From NCBI RefSeq assembly GCF_040760005.1, contig NZ_CP099760.1, positions 124,001 through 188,000 of the forward strand: a DNA stretch of 64,000 nt, in the 5' to 3' direction. Numbering within the stretch: the stretch's first letter is position 1; every line of letters begins with the position of its first letter. Shown here in pieces: positions 61,226 to 64,000 of this stretch. The stretch is from Pseudomonas sp. stari2 (GTDB lineage: Bacteria > Pseudomonadota > Gammaproteobacteria > Pseudomonadales > Pseudomonadaceae). A model generated the notes under the pieces. It saw only the letters and a list, made by a program, of their open reading frames with translations. It was not told the DNA's origin and did not search any database. The translations under genes and the position numbers were made by a program.

Positions 61226-62152
61226 TTATTTCTCTGGGTGAAATAACGCCGCGTTTTTCAGAGCCGGATGTTCGCGCAAGGCGTTTACGGCGTAGTCGAC
61301 AAAACTGCGCACTCGAGTCGGTGCCTTGCGCCCACCCTGATACACCACATGGATTGGCAACGGCGGCAATTCGTACTCGGCGAGGACGATTTCCAGCTCA
61401 CCGGAGGCGATCTTGCTCGCGACTTGATAAGACAGCACCCGAGTCAGCCCAAGCCCCAGGCAAGCGGCAGCAATCGCAGCCTGATTGGCGGTGACCACCA
61501 GCCGAGGCTCGGGCCTGACGCTCAAGGGTTCGCCATCTTCCAGGAACGGCCAACTGCGTATCTGGCCGATGGCCGAGGTCGCCACCACCGGCGCACCCGC
61601 CAACGCCTGTGGATGAGTTGGCCGACCGTGAACGGCAAAATACCCAGGCGAGCCGCAAATCACCCGCCGCACCTCACCAACCCGAATCGCATGCTGATTG
61701 CTGTCCGGCAACTCACCGATGCGGATCGCCACATCGACGCCCTCCTCGACCATGCTCACCACGCGATCCAGCAGCAAGGCGTTGATGGAAACGTCCGGGT
61801 ATTGCGTCAGATAACCCGCCATCACCGGTGTGACAAACAGCTCGCCGAACAACACCGGCGCCGTCACCGTCAATTGCCCACGGGGCTGGGTGTGGCTGCC
61901 GGCAGCAGAGTCTTCCGCTTCCTGCACCTCGGCAAGAATCCTCCGACAGTCTTCCAGGTAGCGCTGACCTGCCTCGCTCAGATGAACGCTGCGAGTGGTG
62001 CGAATCAGCAACTGCGTACCGATTCGTTGCTCCAGCGCCGCCACCGCCCGGGTGACGCTGGCCGCTGACAGACCCAAGCGTCGCGCGGCAGCGGAAAAGC
62101 CCTGTTCCTGAGCAACGGTCGCGAAGATGTGCATTTCCTGGAAGCGATCCAT
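61226..62152 (-). CDS. LysR-family transcriptional regulator
   Basis: 308 residues. N-terminal helix-turn-helix (DRFQEMHIFATVAQEQGFSAAARRLGLSAASVTRAVAALEQRIG) and a substrate-binding domain (about 90-300; LTVTAPVLFGELFVTPVMAGYLTQYPDVSINALL). GAGG precedes ATG 62152. Located on the same strand upstream of the GST and oxidoreductase genes; it may regulate them or another target. The longer in-frame start at 62227 is not supported. Confidence 0.9.
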   Translation of the reverse strand: MDRFQEMHIFATVAQEQGFSAAARRLGLSAASVTRAVAALEQRIGTQLLIRTTRSVHLSEAGQRYLEDCRRILAEVQEAEDSAAGSHTQPRGQLTVTAPVLFGELFVTPVMAGYLTQYPDVSINALLLDRVVSMVEEGVDVAIRIGELPDSNQHAIRVGEVRRVICGSPGYFAVHGRPTHPQALAGAPVVATSAIGQIRSWPFLEDGEPLSVRPEPRLVVTANQAAIAAACLGLGLTRVLSYQVASKIASGELEIVLAEYELPPLPIHVVYQGGRKAPTRVRSFVDYAVNALREHPALKNAALFHPEK

Positions 62153-62268
62153 GGTGTCCTCGGAGTGGATAAAAAAATCGCAGCGACTGCTGCGATTCAT
62201 CTGTGATTCGATTCCGGGTGCCTGCATCCCGACAACGCGATGCAGGCGCGGAATGTTTCCCGATCAGG

Positions 62269-63675
62269 TCAGGACTGAGAAACCGGCTGATCGCCGGCCA
62301 CCCGTGCAGCCTGTCCGGCTGCCGGTTTGACCCACGTCAGGTAGGCCAGCACCAGCAATCCGATCCAGACCACGCCGACAATCAACGCTGCCTGAGTATC
62401 CGGAAAGTAACCCAGCACGCCGAACACGAACAGCATGAAGGCAATCGCCGCCATCGGTGCGTACGGCCAGAATGGTACCGGGAATTTCAGTTGCGCCACT
62501 TGCTCGGCCGTCATGGAACGACGCATGGCCACCTGGGTGAACAGAATCATCAGCCACACCCACACCGTGGCGAAGGTCGCGATGGAAGCGATCAGCAGGA
62601 ACACGTTTTCCGGGATCAGGTAGTTCAGCAACACGCCCAGCAACAGCGCGCAGCTCATCACGATTACCGTCAGCCACGGCACGCCATTGCGTGACAGGCG
62701 AGCGAAGCCTTTCGGCGCATGCCCTTGCTGGGCGAGGCCGTACATCATCCGGCCTGCGCCAAAGATGTCGCTGTTGATGGCCGATACCGCCGCCGAGATC
62801 ACCACAATGTTCAGAATCGTGGCCGCCGAGCTGATGCCCAGATGGTCGAAGATCTGCACGAACGGACTGCCTTGGCTGCCGATTTGCTGCCACGGGAAGA
62901 TCGACATCAGCACCAGCATCGTCAGCACATAGAACAGCAGGATGCGCATCGGTACGGCGTTGATCGCCTTGGGCAGCACACGATGTGGGTCCTTGGCTTC
63001 ACCGGCGGTCACACCGATGATTTCGATGCCGCCGAAGGCAAACATCACCACCGCAAACGAGGCGATCAGGCCGCCCACGCCGTTGGGCATGAAGCCGCCC
63101 TGAGTCCACAGGTTGCTGATATCGGTGGCTTGACCGGGGGCGGTACTGATGCCGAATAGCATGATGCCGAAGCCGCCGAGGATCATCGCGACGATGGCCG
63201 CCACCTTGAGCAACGACAGCCAGAACTCCATTTCACCGAAGACCTTGACGTTGCACAGGTTCAGCCCGCCGACCACCGAAACGATACCCAGCACCCAGAT
63301 CCAGCGCGAGACTTCCGGAAACCAGAAGCCCATGTAGATGCCGAACGCCGTCACATCGGCCATGCCGACGATGACCATTTCGAACGCGTAGGTCCAACCG
63401 AGAATGAAGCCCGCCATGGGGCCAAGGTAGGTGCTCGCGTACTGCCCGAACGAGCCGGCGACCGGGTTGTGCACCGCCATCTCGCCCAGGGCTCGCATGA
63501 CCATGAACACCGCCGCGCCACCGATCAGGTAAGCGAGCAGGACCGCTGGGCCGGCCATCTGGATGGCCGAGGCAGAACCGTAGAACAGCCCGGTTCCGAT
63601 CGCCGATCCCAGGGCCATGAAGCGAATGTGTCGGGCCGAGAGCCCGCGTTTCAAACCTTTTGCTGACTGCTGCAT
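62269..63675 (-). CDS. hutT: APC-family amino-acid permease, probably histidine (HutT type)
   Basis: 468 residues with 12 membrane helices. AAT-family signature: [39 protein letters not shown] near the N-terminus and [22 protein letters not shown] in the middle. The neighbour upstream on the same strand is the end of a histidine ammonia-lyase gene, and the PAO1 order hutH-hutT is the same, so histidine uptake for the Hut pathway is likely. Proline- or GABA-type permeases belong to the same family and cannot be excluded. Confidence 0.75.
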   Translation of the reverse strand: MQQSAKGLKRGLSARHIRFMALGSAIGTGLFYGSASAIQMAGPAVLLAYLIGGAAVFMVMRALGEMAVHNPVAGSFGQYASTYLGPMAGFILGWTYAFEMVIVGMADVTAFGIYMGFWFPEVSRWIWVLGIVSVVGGLNLCNVKVFGEMEFWLSLLKVAAIVAMILGGFGIMLFGISTAPGQATDISNLWTQGGFMPNGVGGLIASFAVVMFAFGGIEIIGVTAGEAKDPHRVLPKAINAVPMRILLFYVLTMLVLMSIFPWQQIGSQGSPFVQIFDHLGISSAATILNIVVISAAVSAINSDIFGAGRMMYGLAQQGHAPKGFARLSRNGVPWLTVIVMSCALLLGVLLNYLIPENVFLLIASIATFATVWVWLMILFTQVAMRRSMTAEQVAQLKFPVPFWPYAPMAAIAFMLFVFGVLGYFPDTQAALIVGVVWIGLLVLAYLTWVKPAAGQAARVAGDQPVSQS

Positions 63676-63716
63676 TTTTCGTCCTTATTTATTTTTATTC
63701 GACGCAAAAATCGAAA

Positions 63717-63763
63717 CGCCAACAGGCCGGCCTCCACGCAGAGTGGAAGACAGCCTGTTGGCG
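63717..63763 (-). terminator. Hairpin between hutH and the permease
   Basis: On the minus strand CGCCAACAGGC and GCCTGTTGGCG (63717-63727 and 63753-63763) form an 11-bp stem, followed by TTTCGATTTTT. It may terminate or process the hutH transcript before the permease gene. Confidence 0.55.
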
Positions 63764-63772
63764 ATGAGGCAC

Positions 63773-64000
63773 TTACAGACTCGGTAGCAGGTTCGCCGGC
63801 ACCAGATCATTCAGCGTGCGCGACGCCAGCAGTTCAGTCGCCGCATTGATGTCCGGCGCGAAGAAGCGGTCCTTCTCGTAGAACGGCACTTCGCGACGCA
63901 AAATGCCCCGGGCCTTTTCCAGTTTGGTCGAGGTCTTCAGGCCGTTGCGCAGGTCCAGCCCCTGCACCGCCGCCAGCCATTCCACCGCAAGAATGCCGCG
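63773..64000 (-). CDS. hutH: Histidine ammonia-lyase, C-terminal part (cut by window edge)
   Basis: Open to the window edge; the visible 75 residues read [20 protein letters not shown]...[21 protein letters not shown]...LLPSL, the C-terminus of the HAL/PAL family. The active-site MIO region lies outside the window. It deaminates histidine to urocanate in the first step of histidine catabolism. The ORF's internal start GTG is not the gene start; the frame continues beyond 64000. Confidence 0.85.
   Translation of the reverse strand, partial: RGILAVEWLAAVQGLDLRNGLKTSTKLEKARGILRREVPFYEKDRFFAPDINAATELLASRTLNDLVPANLLPSL

Overview
The window reads as chromosome of a fluorescent Pseudomonas (P. fluorescens group). 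GC-rich coding DNA, short intergenic gaps, recognisable Pseudomonas proteins (PycA/PycB/PycR, ZigA, FolE2, PyrQ, Cls, CfaB, Lpd3, HutH) and gene neighbourhoods that, from memory, match parts of the P. aeruginosa PAO1 PA5435-PA5443, PA5516-PA5519 and PA5532-PA5541 regions all support this. I see no rRNA, tRNA, CRISPR array, insertion sequence or prophage. Three parS-like palindromes (30147, 31063, 42327) and a cluster of DnaA-box-like 9-mers (1258-1360) suggest the segment lies in the origin-proximal part of the chromosome.

Layout. 1-3.5 kb: a MocR/GntR regulator divergent from a PaiB-type flavin-binding regulator followed by two GNAT acetyltransferases. 3.7-8.4 kb: two tandem autotransporters with related barrels, the second without a passenger. 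8.4-14 kb: two-subunit pyruvate carboxylase (pycA-pycB), its divergent LysR regulator, a small envelope-type protein and an RpiR regulator. 14-26 kb: a membrane PAS-GGDEF-EAL protein, UvrD, a one-repeat EamA protein, a Tim44-domain protein, a SMI1/KNR4-like protein, a CPA2 antiporter, a hotdog thioesterase, PdxY and a DUF3301 protein.

25.5-36 kb is a zinc-starvation island: two COG0523 metallochaperone GTPases, DUF1826, two small secreted cysteine proteins, a murein amidase, FolE2, a ZnuCBA-like importer, a gamma-carbonic anhydrase and dihydroorotase PyrQ. Two Zur-box-like palindromes (28915-28929 and 30618-30632) sit in its two divergent promoter regions. The logic is to import zinc, deliver it, and replace zinc enzymes by zinc-independent versions.

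36.5-47.5 kb: cardiolipin synthase and cyclopropane fatty acid synthase (convergent lipid genes), then the most unusual locus of the window: a four-gene, translationally coupled operon of three SPFH/HflKC-like membrane proteins (one with 17 histidines in its first 31 residues) and a P1B-like metal ATPase without an HMA domain. A Zur-like dyad lies just upstream. Lpd3, an Lrp regulator and a LysE exporter follow.

48-58.4 kb: a TPR envelope protein and a DUF3142 lipoprotein, then a compact glycan-modification operon (methyltransferase, acyltransferase, two paralogous glycosyltransferases) facing a 55-aa ORF coupled to a third glycosyltransferase. 58.4-64 kb: a PNPOx-FNR-ferredoxin fusion oxidoreductase, a glutathione S-transferase, a LysR regulator, a histidine-type permease and the 3' end of hutH, cut by the window edge.
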